In this document: piece by piece, positions 33,060 to 45,603 of the stretch
Layout: each line of letters opens with the position of its first letter
Numbering within the stretch: position 1 is the stretch's first letter
Origin: Gigaspora rosea
Taxonomy: Eukaryota; Glomeromycota; Glomeromycetes; Diversisporales; Gigasporaceae
Assembly: GCA_003550325.1 (NCBI GenBank)
Contig: QKWP01000683.1
Coordinates: 103,103-167,102 of the forward strand
DNA: 64,000 nt
Direction: 5' to 3'
Position numbers and translations under genes: made by a program
The notes under the pieces: model-generated
The model's database searches: none
Told to the model about the DNA's origin: nothing
The model's input: only the letters and a program-made list of their open reading frames with translations

Positions 33060-33520
33060 AATAATATGCTCCTTTAACCGATTTTTTCGCGTTGCAAAAA
33101 TTATTATATTATCTTATTACTTTTGGTCATTATGAATTTTTATTATTTGTCTTATTTAAATCACTGTCTCAATAATTCTTTCTTTCATGTATATGTTAAA
33201 TTTTCTTTTTCTCCCTTCTTCGAGTTAGGATCTATTATTATATTTGTATTTTTTGGTTTTGTTAATGATCAATTTTATAAATAAATATTCATAATCATGA
33301 CGTTCAAGTTTTCTTTTTATTATCATAAGACGAAATGTTGTATTTTAAATATTCTATTTTATTATGAGTCATTCTCGTAACAGTGAACTTTCGATACAGT
33401 ACAGTGAAGACTGATTAAATCTCATATAATGATGTTTAGATCTAATGCCAGTCTATATATAAAATGAAAACTCATGTAATGAATTTTTTAAAAAATTTAT
33501 TAATGGAATTCACCATTGTT
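33060..33520. other. Downstream flank with no further gene seen
   Basis: AT-rich sequence with polyadenylation-like AATAAA (33281) and no convincing coding frame on either strand. Confidence 0.35.
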
Positions 33521-33522
33521 GC

Positions 33523-33770
33523 TTGATTCCCCGAAAATTAATTCCCCGCCAGCTAACTTTCCTGACACTATATCCCCGACAGAATGTTTCATCTACAGTA
33601 TACTTTCTTGACAAGATATCTCTAACATGACATGTTTTTGACATCCCCTTATCCTGACAAGACATATTTTCGAAAAGGCATTTTACTAACATGATGTATT
33701 TCAGCAAAAATATTTTTCCGACATGACATATTTCCGATATCCCTTTTCCGACAAGATCTTCCCCGATTAG
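33523..33770. repeat. Degenerate array of CCGACA(A/T)G-ACATATTTT-like units
   Basis: Units such as CCCCGACAGAATGTTTC, CCTGACAAGACATATTTTC and CCGACATGACATATTT follow each other about every 17-25 bases. The style matches 1560-1935 and 52500-52705. Confidence 0.6.
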
Positions 33771-33803
33771 AAATTTCGCTTAAAAATAATTATTATATTA
33801 TGT

Positions 33804-34363
33804 CAGGGTGAATCCCACGCTGAATTCTAGTATAACCGCTTTGATCATAGGGTTTGGGATCCGCGTTAGCGTAGTGTGTTTTATATTACAGACACATGAT
33901 GGATTTTGTGATGATCTTCAGCAGATTTCGGTAATAATAAAAGTATAATTTCGATAATATAATTTTTGGTGATACAAATCATGCCGTGATAATATATCGG
34001 CCGAAAATTATATTATATTGTTGTCCAGAGCGAAGCGAAGGACTCATATTTCTATGCGTTTTGATGACCGAAATTACGATTTTGATGCATTCGTAATAGA
34101 AATATCAAAACTGTAGTTTCGGCATTTTTCGTCTGTAACGCCCCTGAAAAATGTGATCTGTGACATGCGTACGTGACCAGATTTTTCAGGGCTTATCGAA
34201 TGTTTTCCGTTACAGTTTACGGTACTAATACTAAAATTATCGTTATGGGCTCCGGACTTATACCGGCTTCCGGTTCCTAGTTATTATCACGTGTCCCACT
34301 AATTTTCAAGTCAGCTGTAATGCGGATTTCTGCATAGCTGATTTCAGCATGGGTTTCACCCTG
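33804..34363. mobile_element. MITE with CAGGGTGAAWCCCAYGCTGA ends
   Basis: CAGGGTGAATCCCACGCTGA on the left and the reverse complement of the right end, CAGGGTGAAACCCATGCTGA, pair. The interior holds ATATTATCACGGCATGATTT-like palindromes and a GGTGATACAAAT segment. It is 560 bp with no coding frame, and its ends are shared with the 22577-22706 element. Confidence 0.65.
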
Positions 34364-34734
34364 CTGTATTATATTCAATACAAAAAAAAATTAAATGAGT
34401 AAGTTGGTACTTATTATTATACCATATGCGCGGATTTGTAGAATTGGTCCTCATAACTGGACCCCAAAATTTTTAATGATCTGCAAAAAGTCACATGCCG
34501 ATTGGGTGTAAATAAAAATAGTACCCCAATTCATGTGTCAAATTCGTTGACTTACCTAAAAAAAATACAATAAGATATGTAAAACCAATGAACGCAATTA
34601 ATAAAAGAATAGAAATTAACCAAGAGTAATAAAAAATAGCAAATATTTTTATTATTATTATTTTTTTATTTAATTAATAAAAAAAAAAACAGTTTTAAGA
34701 CAAGATCTAATCTGTATACGGTATATGTACTTTA

Positions 34735-35035
34735 TTTCAGGTTTATATATTTAGCTAGAGTTTTAACAGGTTTCGTACTATATATTTAGCATTTGACATT
34801 TAGCTTGGGTTTCGTAATATATGTTTAACTTAAATTATATATACTTACGTACGATTTAGCTAGGGTTCGTAATACAGTTAGAATATATATAGCTTTTAGG
34901 AGTTGGGACCAGACAATGTTGTGCATTTAGAGGGTTTTTATTTGCGGTAGTCACTGCATTTATACTGTATATATTTAGCTTGGGTTTTATAGCACATATT
35001 TAGCTTGAGTTCCTTGTTTTATATTTAATTCAGAT
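34735..35035. repeat. Degenerate tandem repeat, TATATTTAGCTTGGGTTTCG
   Basis: TATTTAGCTNGNGTTTC-like units recur at about 34748, 34785, 34800, 34855, 34967 and 34995 with irregular spacing. No coding sequence is present. Confidence 0.5.
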
Positions 35036-35285
35036 ATAGTTATTTTTATAATCGATGCTAATCATTAAACGAATATATTTAATATATTACCAAGCATACA
35101 TTCGTCACTATTTATGATTACTATTTCGCTACATCTATATGATATTTGAAATTTTTTATTAATTTACATTATTGGGTTTTGTAATTTAATATGATACATT
35201 GCCACTCTATAATATGTGATCCAAGATCATTCCAACATCTAAAGAAGTAAGCACGATATTCATAAAAGCACCGTGTCTTGTGATT

Positions 35286-35376
35286 CAGTGGTCCAAATCA
35301 GACAAATTTGGTACCATTCGATTTGTCCCAATGAGACAAATCGAATAGTACCAAATTTGTCTAATTTGGACCACTG
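35286..35376. repeat. Near-perfect 91-bp hairpin
   Basis: CAGTGGTCCAAATCAGACAA on the left pairs with the right end, and the arms continue through ATTTGGTACCATTCGATTTG to a tight loop near 35331. Related text lies inside the element at 18728-19236. Confidence 0.75.
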
Positions 35377-35389
35377 GACAGCTAACAGT

Positions 35390-36478
35390 CATAAAATGGT
35401 TAATCGAAAATGACCAACCAAACCCTTTTCTACTTATGAAGCACATAATTTAACTAATATCTAAAGGAATAAGCGTAGTGTTCATATAAAGTACATCAGC
35501 TAATGCTCCTTCTCCATTCGGTCTATGTTTATTCCAACTTTAGCATTCAAAAGTTAGAGTGATATTTTTGCAAAGTGCTTTTCTTACTACCAAAATTCAA
35601 AAAAGTTAGCATGGTGTTTATGCAGAGTGCAGCCGCTAATACTCTGGTTCTAATACATATAAAAATTAATAAAATGGATAACTTATCTTTAAATTTTGCA
35701 ACAATAGCCATTTAATAGATTTGGTAATAATTTTATAAAATCATATACAAGACCCAGGTCGTTACATTTCACTGATTTGAAAACCTATAGTAGACCCGGG
35801 TCTAGTACATAGCATGTTAATATTGTAGCAAGGTAAATTCTAAAGTATATGTTTATACATACTTGCATTTGTCTAGGTTTTTATAAACAGAGTGATGTGG
35901 CGTGTACTGAAGTTGTAAAAAGGATTTTTAATTATTCAATGAATAAAATTATTTGTGTCAGCTATTTGATGCACCTAGTATTGTATAATGGTCAAATTTA
36001 GGCCCGCGCATATGTAAAAGCAGAAATTTCAATCAATATCGATAGTATCTGAAAAATTTAATTGGTTAATCTGGGTGTCGAATACTGATGCACTACAGCA
36101 GTCAACCCAATCTACGAATTTAATTGGTTGATTTTGCTGTCAAATGATTGATATACTATCTAGTCAAATTTAGGTGCGTTAAAAATTTTGGAGTGATCTA
36201 CAAATCCGCCGATATGCCATAGACTATAATGCAAATGAGAAATTAAATAAAACTTATCATATTGAATTCATGCAAATAAGAAATTAAATAAAATGTGAAC
36301 AAAAAACTGTTGGTAAAATGGGTTGTTAGAAAAAATGCATTCAATAACAGTCATACAATTTGTTATGCAGATCACGGATGTTTCATAACACTTTTTTCAT
36401 AGTAAATTGCAATGGTAAGCCCTCTTCAAATGACTTTTTCAGGGTTTTCTAAAGAAAATATATTTGTATACAAGGTAT
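35390..36478. other. AT-rich spacer before the Ty3/gypsy fossil
   Basis: No gene seen. A stretch at 35760-35815 (AAAACCTATAGTAGACCCGG) resembles the left part of the MITE at 43941-44116, and GTAAGCACGATATTCATAAA-like phrases repeat near 35250, 35470 and 35605. Confidence 0.4.
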
Positions 36479-38246
36479 TGTTACACTCAAACTACCTCTA
36501 AAACGGTTTAGTAAAACTGGTGTTTAAAATAATTGAAAGCCTCACGTGCTTAATAAATAAATGTAATTGCGTATAGAGGTTTTTAAGTGATTTGCTTTTA
36601 TGAAAGAGGCAAAACGGCTATAAGTATATGGAGATACCGATAGTCATATTAGTTTATCAATAAAAATATAAGTAACTATAATAATTTATATAGTGTGTAA
36701 AGACTATCACAGTAATCATGTGATCAAATATCGGTAAGCTGATATTTATTACAGTTAATATCGTTAATCACTAATGATTATAATTGATTGAAACTGGGTT
36801 TCACAAGTGTATGAAGATACAAGTATCAGTTTATTTAATAAATCAGTATATGAGGACATGATTATTTATTAGAATAAATGAGTTATTTATTAGACAACTA
36901 TTTTTTTTTTTTTTTAGGACTTTGGTAGTCTTGCCAAAATCTTATAAATTTATTATTACTAAAAATTTCTTTTTAATAGATTTACAATCACCAGACTTTG
37001 ACCTCATCCGGCTACAAAATAAATATTGCGCCCGGATGCGACTAGCCGCATCAGCTTACGTATAAGCCAAAAAAAATTCATTAGCTATAGTTACAAACCA
37101 ACTATGCTTCATAACCTACTCCTTCAAACACTTCTTCTCTGAGCTTCTCATAAAGAAGAATAAAAACAAGGGGAAGATTAAAATAGGGAGACAAAACTAA
37201 ATACCCAACAAAATTAACCAAAAACCAAAATTATACATCCAAGAAAAAAAAATAAAACAAAAAGAAAAACCTAAAAAAAAGCAAAAAAAAATAGACTATG
37301 AAGTATTAATAAGCGATAAAAATTATATAATACTGCGCAAGGAAACGCCTCGCCAAAGTATTATATATACATAAAAGAAAACTAAAGGAACGTTCTAGAA
37401 TTTATTTTCTGCAGATCAGCCTACTCTATTGCGCCACGTCTCATTACGCGTCTGTTCCTGTTTATTCACCTGCATGCTTTCTTCCCGATTAGGATAGGAA
37501 CAACAATACCGATCTTTTGGAGGGAGTACGCCGGATTTCTCACTTTTCATCCAAAATTCCAGAAAAAAAGACTTCGAGCAAGAATATGATAGCAGGAGTA
37601 TGGTCAAATATGTTTTTGTAGCCAAAACCTTTAGAGAGTGTGTTAAAAACTCATTTTTTAGTTCACTGCCTAGCCAAAATATAAAACCTTCGTTGACGGA
37701 AGAGAACTTTTACCAGAATTTCTTGTACCAAGGGTACCCACTGCCAGTTATTTTGCACAACCAATGCTTCTGGCTTGCTTGCTGAATATATAAAAGAGTC
37801 CCCGGAAAGTTAAGCAAAAAAGGTTAACCTTTATAAAAACCAGTATTATATCTGCTTCGTCTTTTACTAATAAAAATTTTTGTTTTTCGTTTGTTTAAAA
37901 TTTTGGACAAGTGATCGATGAGAAGAGTTGATCTATTAGACAACTATTTAGTAGATAACTATTAACTAGTCTAGTAGACAACTAATTTGGCTCAAGGCGA
38001 GACTTATTGTATTTATATATTTTTACTATATAGTTCGTAATGAGATCTGTTAGATATCAATGATATACTAGATCCATGTGATCTATAAGATCACTAATAT
38101 TAGTGTGATCCATGTGATCAAGAGAATCATTGTGATCACTGTGATCTATGTGGTCTATGTGATTTCTTGGCTTTGGAGTTTATATGTTCTAATATCTCGT
38201 GACATACCTGTCTAATAATATTATATAACGAATTCTAGGTTTAATA
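36479..38246 (-). repeat. 3' LTR of the Ty3/gypsy fossil
   Basis: It begins TGTTACACTCAAACTACC and ends TTCTAGGTTTAATA. Without the retroposon at 36903-37933 and its duplicated target it is about 720 bp. GTGATC/GATCTA motifs are clustered near 38040-38160. Confidence 0.85.
36903..37933 (-). mobile_element. Poly-A-tailed retroposon inserted in the 3' LTR
   Basis: TATTAGACAACTATT is present at both ends (36888-36902 and 37934-37948), and the + strand begins with a T run, so the element was reverse-transcribed from a polyadenylated RNA on minus. An AATAAA lies shortly before the tail. The other LTR holds the empty site. No LINE coding domain is visible, and a 69-codon minus frame (37625-37416) is unrecognised. 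It could be a non-autonomous LINE-driven element or an old processed transcript. Confidence 0.7.
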
Positions 38247-38517
38247 TATCTCCCTTCTTATTCATGAGCTCCGTGAATGATAACAAATACCAACTTGGAG
38301 TACAATTACTGATATTATATGTACTATAAGCATTATCTATATCAGCTTGTTATATGGTTTCTCCAACTATACATATGAAGTCTATCACAGATATTCTTGA
38401 AATTTTGTTTAAATTAAGGATACAGGTTCAGTATATAGATTATATGGATTCCACACCATAATATCTAAACAATTGATAAGCGCGCGTAGAGATCTTTTTA
38501 TAATACTCCGTGATGTT

Positions 38518-38781
38518 TTAAGTATATAAGGCACGTTCCATTAGAAGAGGTAATTCTTCTTCTATAAGTCTACCAAGACAATAGGCATAGAATAACGTTT
38601 GTACACGTCTAGGTCTTGATCGTGTAGAGGTTAACAATTTCTGATATGTCTTTCTGATCTTATTTTCTAAAGATTTGTTTAACTCATAGGGTTTTGAATC
38701 AATAAGGACTTCACTTGGTTCTTTAGAGCTGAGTTCTATTATAATGGGTGCTATAGTAGAGGTATCCATTTTAGAAAACAA
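38518..38781 (-). pseudogene. Extra frame between integrase and 3' LTR (Ty3/gypsy fossil part)
   Basis: An open piece on minus encodes a mostly helical, charged peptide with SRPRRVQTLFYAYCLGRLIE. Similar wording appears at the same place in the second Ty3/gypsy element (about 62.75-62.35 kb). The function is unknown. Confidence 0.5.
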
Positions 38782-39124
38782 TAGATTATTATCGATACAT
38801 TTATATATTTAACACATGAAGTATCATTTTAATAACAGAACATTTATTAGTATATCTAAAATTAGTCTTTCTATAGTACGAAGTTTATATACATCTTGTG
38901 CAACTTGTTTATGTATAAAATATGGTCCTTTCCATTTCGGGAGTAGCTTTCCGAATTAACTTTTTCTGATATGCATATCATACATTAGCACTCGATCATT
39001 CTTCATAAATATCCGTTTAAATCATTTATGTTTCTTATTCCAGAAAAATCATTGTCTATTTTGGGATTTTTCTATGTTGGCTTTAGCTTTGTTCTGAACC
39101 TCAGGTATTGTTTCGAAAATGGTA

Positions 39125-39442
39125 CCGTATATTCCCAAAAATAAACTACTCCGAAAATAAGCTACCCTCCTGATTTTTTTCAAAAATCTCAAAAAACGCG
39201 TTGATAGTTGCTACATATAAAACTTTTTTTTTACTAAATAAAGTTTAAAAAAGTTTGATTAAGTAAAGTTGTTCAGCATATCAAAATACACCTACAGTAA
39301 AAATTTGGTGCCATTTGGACAACTTTTTATTAGTATGTTTTTCAATTTTTTCAAAAATGGCTATACACTAAAAATAAGCTACCCCCTATTTTTTGTGTAA
39401 TTTTTGGTCCAAAAAAGGTAGCTTATTTTCAGGAATATACGG
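39125..39442. mobile_element. AAAATAAGCTAC-family MITE, copy 1 (TA target)
   Basis: It runs from CCGTATATTCCCAAAAATAA to TTATTTTCAGGAATATACGG, flanked by TA (39123-39124 and 39443-39444). The word AAAATAAGCTAC occurs near both ends and again internally in inverted order. It is 318 bp and inserted in the Ty3/gypsy fossil. Confidence 0.85.
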
Positions 39443-39479
39443 TATATAAACGAGTCAACATATTTTCTTCAAGTATTTC

Positions 39480-40433
39480 CCTTTGAAATATAGGTAATTA
39501 AGCTTTACAGCCATATGTAAGCATAAATAGTGTAAACTTTGTGGTTTCTTGCTTAGCTGTCTTGTAAGCAAATAGTACTGATGGTATCAACGAATCCCAC
39601 TGATTTTCTTGATTATCTAATTTAGCCAATGATTCGCATAATGTACGGTTGAATCATTCTACTAATCCATTTGTCTGTGGATGGTAAGGTGTCGATAGTA
39701 GATGTTGTATTTTGAATTTTTGCATTAGTTCTTTCACTAACATATTGTCAAAATGTTTCCCTTAATCTGTCAGGATATACATAGAGCATCTGTATCGGCA
39801 TATAATTTCTTCGTATAAGAAATTTACAGTATTTTTGGAATCAGCTATAGGCACAGGTCGTGCTTCCAGCCATTTAGTTAGATAATCTGTGGCGACTAAA
39901 ATATATTTGTTTCCTTTTGTAGTAATAGGAAGTGGTCCTATATAGTCTAAACCTATTCGATGAAATGGATATTCAACAGGTATCAGTTGTAAAGGTCCTG
40001 GTATTAAAAATTTTCCATGCTTTTGGCAAGTATCACAAGTCTTAATATATTGTCATACATGATCGTACATTTGGGGCCAATGGTATCTAGTTTTTATCTT
40101 TTCTACTACTTTATCCATCTCTAAGTGTGCTCCTGTAGGGTGATTATGTAGTAAATATAATAGTGGTTCTATTTCATGCGTTTGAATTACTTTTACTAAC
40201 TGGTTATTTTTGTCTCTTCTTTTGTATAGTTGTCTGTTGAGTATTGTAAAACTTTTACTTTGAGCTTTAATTCGACATTGACTACAAGGTGTAGTATTTG
40301 GTGAATATTTAGCAGTTTCTAAATATAACTTTAATTGATTATATTCTATTGGATCCATATCGGTAAGTATATATGTATATAGAAATAAAAAAAATTGTTT
40401 TAGTTTTGTACGGTTGTAGTAACCGACTTGCAA
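39480..40433 (-). pseudogene. Integrase region of the Ty3/gypsy fossil
   Basis: Pieces on minus show the HHCC-type zinc-binding segment (HNHPTGAHLEMDK, then YHWPQMYDHV and CDTCQ further on) and fragments of the catalytic core such as DYIGPLP and TPYHPQTNG. The region is broken. Confidence 0.8.
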
Positions 40434-41299
40434 AGTTTTTCATCATTTGTGGACAGAGATTTTGGATGATAATTGATTTTAAACTGTTGGTTTGGTTTTT
40501 CACCAAACCGAATTACACAGATAAGTATCAAAAAAATTATTAAATTTTTGTAAATAATTTTTAGATAGTGTTTCTAATGTTGGCAACTACCAGGGTTGAT
40601 ATATCAGTAAGAAATCGTTTATAATTTCTGTAAGTTTATATTGATTTCTTTAGGGAAAGTGTTACAGCTTTATAATTTAAAAGAAGTTAGGCTTTTGAAT
40701 CATCACTTTCAGACCAATTATCGATAGGGGTATCATCAATTAAATTAATGCTACTGAAATTTATTGATTCATTACATGAATTGTCATGAGTAGGCCAATA
40801 ACTCTTTGCGACTTCTTCTATGGGGTAATTCTTTATAGTAATCCATAATTTTAAATCTAAGTAGCATGTAATACATTCATTGCTTGGTGAATATAATTTT
40901 TCTCTACACCAATATTGAGTGGTGGGTTCTTTATAATCTTGTATATATCCTTTTCTTTTATCTTTCTAGTTAAATCGTTGAGAAATATGTTCAATATGAT
41001 ACTAGGTGCTCATCATGCCTCCATAATAGATCCCTTCAGCTGTAAATTGAATATCCGTATACGGTGATAAGTATCAATAGATATTGGTGGACAAATAACA
41101 ATGTAATATCTCTTCTACAACCTTTAAAATGTTTCTCTAGATTGGGTTGGAATCTCTATCATGTAGATTTTGGCTATATCGATTTCCTAATTTTCTTCTT
41201 GTTCAAGAAAATTTTCTTCTGGAACAGGTTCAATCATATCTACTTTCTCGTACATATGGGATAATGTATCGGCATTTCGATATATTTTTCCAGGCTGAT

Positions 41300-42558
41300 G
41301 TATTACTGTAAAATCATATGGTTCTAATCATAAAATCCATTGGGCTCTTGCTCCTTTTAGTTTTGTTGTCCATAACCATTTTAAGGTGGCATAGTCTGTA
41401 ATAAGAAAGAAATGTTTGGTTCCTATATAAGGGTAAAAGTATTCTACTGCCCATACTACAGCTAGACATTCTAGTTCTGTAGCAGAATAGTTTTGTTCTG
41501 CTTTAGTAAGGCTTCTACTTGTATATGCAATAGCATATTCTCATTTATGATCGTCTATTTGTGCTAGCACAGCACCTAATCCAGAAGTACAGCCATCAGT
41601 ATGTATATAAAAAGAGCGATTAAAATCGGGTTGTTGTAATACAGGGGCCGATATAAGGTGATTTTTAAGAGTATCAAATGCTGTTTGTTGTTGATTTGTC
41701 CATTGATAAGGTTCATCTTTCTTTAGAAGTTGGTTCAAGGGTTTGGCTATTTTAGAAAATCCCTCTATGAATTTTCGATAGTATGAAACAAGATCTAGAA
41801 ATCCATGTATTTGCTTTAATATGATTGGTATTGGGAAGTTTTTAATCTTTTCGATCTTCTCTTCATTGGGACGTAACTCATCTCTTCCTACAATGTGTCC
41901 TAAAAATTTAATGTTTGGTAAAAAGAAATTATATTTTTCTATATTTAATTTTAAATTTGCAAGCTTTAATTTTTCAAATACTAATTGTAGATGATTTAAA
42001 ATGTTCTTCAAACGTGGTTGAATATATAGTAATATCATCTAGGTATATGACAACAAATTTGTTGATGAATTCACGTAGTACTAAATCCATAAGTCATTGA
42101 AATATGGCTGGCGCATTACATAAGCCAAAAGGCATTATATTAAATTTGTAAGTGCTGAATTTAGTAATGAAGGTGGTCTTTTTCTTGTCTTCTTCTTCCA
42201 TTGCCACTTGCCAATATCCGCTAGCTAAGTCTAAGCTAGAAAACCATTGTGTTATTCCAAAACTATTGAGTACTTTGTTAATATTTGGCAGTAGGTAAAT
42301 GTCTTTTTCAGTAATTGCATTTAATCATCTATAATCGATACATATCCGCTTTTTTCCAATTTTTTTAGGAACGATTACTACCGGTGATCCCCATGGTCCT
42401 TCTACTAGTCTTATTATTTTCAATTCTAACATTTTATTTATTTCTTTTTGTAAGAATTCTTGTTCATCCAGGGGACATCTATACCATTTTTGTTTTATTG
42501 ACTTTGCATCTCCGGTATTAATATGGTGCCGTACCAAACTTGTACATCCTAAACCCAT
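41300..42558 (-). pseudogene. Reverse transcriptase and RNase H region of the Ty3/gypsy fossil
   Basis: Minus-strand pieces show the RT entry region (EINKMLELKIIRLVEGPWGS), the connection region (FLGHIVGRDELRPNEEKIEK; YYRKFIEGFSKIAKPLNQLL) and the RNase H start (YIHTDGCTSGLGAVLAQ). The region is broken. Confidence 0.85.
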
Positions 42559-43536
42559 GGTTTGTCCATTTTCAGATATTTCTGTGGCAAAAACATCATG
42601 GTTTTTGAATAATAACTCTTGGCTTCTTCTCGTTGTTTGGGCGTAACCTCACTCCCTACTTTATATTTGGAATCTTCCTGTTCTATAGTTGTTCCTTCTA
42701 TAGTTTCTGCTAAGCAAAGGGCTGGGTTGGTATCGCTAACTTTTGTTTCCCAAGGGTTATAATATAGTTCATCCATATTATATTCTTCATACCCATCTGA
42801 GAAAAATGTTTCTGATTCTTCTTCCAGCTCATCGATCCATTGATCATCATCATCATCAATTTCGGCTACAATGGACGGAGGTATAATGCTGGTATGGGTG
42901 GTGTTTATAGTGGCTTGTTTACCATTATATTTTATGTTTAAGGTATGTTTTTCAAAATCAAGAGTAGCCCTTAATTTGTTAAACCAATCAGTCCCTAGTA
43001 GTAGGGTTTCATCCTTGAAATCAATTACTTGTAGATCTATCAGAATGACAATATCTTGGAGTATCATATGGGCTGCCATTAATAAAAATAAGGTGATTGA
43101 CATTTTAAAAAAAATTAATAACTTAACTTTCACAGCTCATATTTCGATTGATTTTGAGACTAGCTTAATGATTTAATAGTCTAAAGAAAGCCTACGATCT
43201 AAGTTTTCTTTTGAATATTAAATCATCAAGATAGCTTCAAAATTCATTGAGATATGAGATGTTAAAGTTAAGGTATTAAATTTTTTAAAATGTCAATCTG
43301 CCTTATTTCTATTGACGGCAGCCCATATGTATGTTTTCTATAACTCCTATAGCTTTTTCTCTTTTCCCATTTGCAATAACTAATATTGTATTCAATTTTT
43401 GACTAGGGTTGAGTCCTAAATATTTTATTAATTTTTCAGTAATAATACCCACAACAGCACCTGAGTCTAATATTGCTACTACTGGATTTCCTTTTATGCG
43501 CACGTAACATTGCATGGCTACAGTTTTTTGTTTCAT
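42549..43536 (-). pseudogene. Protease and linker region of the Ty3/gypsy fossil
   Basis: A retropepsin-like segment with AILDSGAVVGIITEKLIKYL lies at 43536-43309. A second open piece (43133-42549) contains LLGTDWFNKL, typical of the protease-RT linker, followed by an acidic stretch. The region is broken. Confidence 0.75.
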
Positions 43537-43940
43537 ATCGATTTCTACACTATTTGCTTCAGTAGTAGAAGATTTTGCTCTTTTTAGAATTTTTGCTAAT
43601 TTTCTTTTTTAATCAGAGTATTGGAGGGCCTGACACCTGGTCATAGTTATTTTCATATTTAATGTATTATCCAATGTGTCATATGGCTTAAGTTGATCTA
43701 CAATCGATGGCATTTTTTTTTGTAGGGCTTTCCTGGTTGTGGTTACGAGTTTTCTACTTCCATAAGAACTTTTTTTTCTATAATCTCCCGATTTAGATTT
43801 TGTAGTGGTCAGCTACGTAATTCTCTTTCCTTCTGTGACTCTGACTGTTTCTGTTTTATTTCTTTCCTATATTTTTTATAGGGTTGATGTTGTGGGTTTT
43901 GAGTTACAGGATCTGTTACGTTTTACCAATTTTAAAACCT

Positions 43941-44116
43941 ATAATAGACCCCGGGTATAGTATGCGGCTGGGAGCTTATATCGTGTAGTATAAAAATTTG
44001 AAACGCACATACACTTTGTACTTATAATATGCAATTTAGATTTTAAAAAAGAGCCACATTTAATTAAAGAAGATCCTGCGATCTGCACCCGGGTATAGTA
44101 CATAGTGGGTCTACTA
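43941..44116. mobile_element. Possible MITE with AGACCC-CCGGGTATAGTA ends in the fossil
   Basis: AATAGACCCCGGGTATAGTA on the left is loosely mirrored on the right, where the reverse complement begins ATAGTAGACCCACTATGTAC. CCGGGTATAGTA occurs at both ends. Related text is at 35780-35815. Confidence 0.45.
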
Positions 44117-45018
44117 TCTAGGGGGATCTTTTATCCGATATTATCATTAGAGGCCATATTTGTTCCTTGTAGATTATTAGTGTTAGATATCGGATTCTGT
44201 TGGAAATAATGGGTAAGTGCGGCTATAGATAAGATGATATTAACTAATTCAAGAAGTTTTCCTGGGAATGTTGATATTTTATACTGAGTATAAGTCAAAC
44301 AATGATATTCCGACAAGGGGTTGAGAAGGATTGTGTATATAATTTTTCTAATTGTTAGAAATAATGGTAGGTTTTTTCAGTGAAAGTATGAACTGGGTAA
44401 GTAAGGTAATACCAATAGCAAAATTTTGAAAGGCTTGGGATATATTTTGGGAAGGGGATAAAAAGTTCACACGCTTCTTCTTTTATATCTTTGTGTACTA
44501 AATGGTAATCGATTTTATTTGTTTGTCTTTGTAAATTGTAACTTATACAAATTTAAATAAAATAATCTATATTCGCTTTCTCACGACTAATATCAGTTGA
44601 GCTGTATCTCACAGTTACCACCAAAATGTTACACCCAAACTATCTCTAAAATGGTTTAGTGAAACTGGGGTTTAAAATAATTGAAAGCCTTACGTGTTTA
44701 ATAAATAAACGTGATTGCATATAGAGGTTTTTATGTGATTTGCTTTTATGAAAGAGGCAAAACGGCTAAAGGTATATGGAGATACTAATAGTCATATCAG
44801 TTTATCAATAAAAATATAAGTAACTATAATAATTTATATAGTGCGTGAAGACTATCACAGTAATCATATGATCATATTTCGGTAAGCCGATATTTATTAC
44901 AGTCGATATCATTAATCACTAATGATTATAATCGATTGAAACTAGGTTTCACAAGTGTATAAAGACACAAGTATCGGTTTATTTAATAAATCAGTGTATG
45001 AGAACACGATTATTTATT

Positions 45019-45243
45019 GTCACAGATGATCATGAAATTGGATGATAGTGAAATTTGAATCTATTTTATGTACGATTTTTAAAAATTTTTAGAACCTTTT
45101 TTGTTAAATTTTTTTTATGCTTGAATTAGCATTTAGGATTAGGGTTATTAATAAAGAGTATAGGTGGATTTTGGTAGGGTTTATATTTTCAAATTGAGAC
45201 CTCCAAATTTCACCATCATCCGATTTCACGATCATCTGCGACA
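45019..45243. mobile_element. GTCGCAG-family MITE, copy 4, in the 5' LTR
   Basis: It runs from GTCACAGATGATCATGAAAT to GATTTCACGATCATCTGCGA and C, flanked by ATTTATT at 45012-45018 and 45244-45250. The other LTR has a single ATTTATT at this point, confirming the insertion and the 7-bp duplication. Confidence 0.9.
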
Positions 45244-45364
45244 TTTATTAAAATAAATGAGTTATTTATTAGACAACTATTTAGTAAATAACTATTAACT
45301 AGTCTAGTAGACAACTAATTTGGCTCAAGGCGAGACTCATCGTATTTATACATTTTTACTATAT

Positions 45365-45603
45365 GGGGTCTTTGCTAGAAAAACCACAGTTAGAGACTAT
45401 TTAGATTTTGACAATAAAATTTGAAATTGCTGGCTATCTATTAATCCAATTTGAATAAACTTTTTTTTATTTTATAAAACTATTTAAGCTTTATAAAATA
45501 AAAAAAAGTTTATTCAAATTGAATTAATAGATAGCCAGCAATTTCAAATTTTATTGTCAAAATCTAAATAGTCTCTAACTGTGGTTTTTCTAGCAAAAAC
45601 CCC
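45365..45603. mobile_element. Near-perfect palindromic element in the 5' LTR
   Basis: GGGGTCTTTGCTAGAAAAAC on the left pairs with GTTTTTCTAGCAAAAACCCC on the right. The arms of about 115 bp continue almost perfectly to a centre near 45484. ATAT flanks both sides where the other LTR has a single ATAT. Confidence 0.85.

Noticed and set aside
38040-38170. CRISPR-like or satellite array of GTGATC words
   Set aside because: Irregular spacing, present in both LTRs, and part of the LTR sequence of a eukaryotic element.
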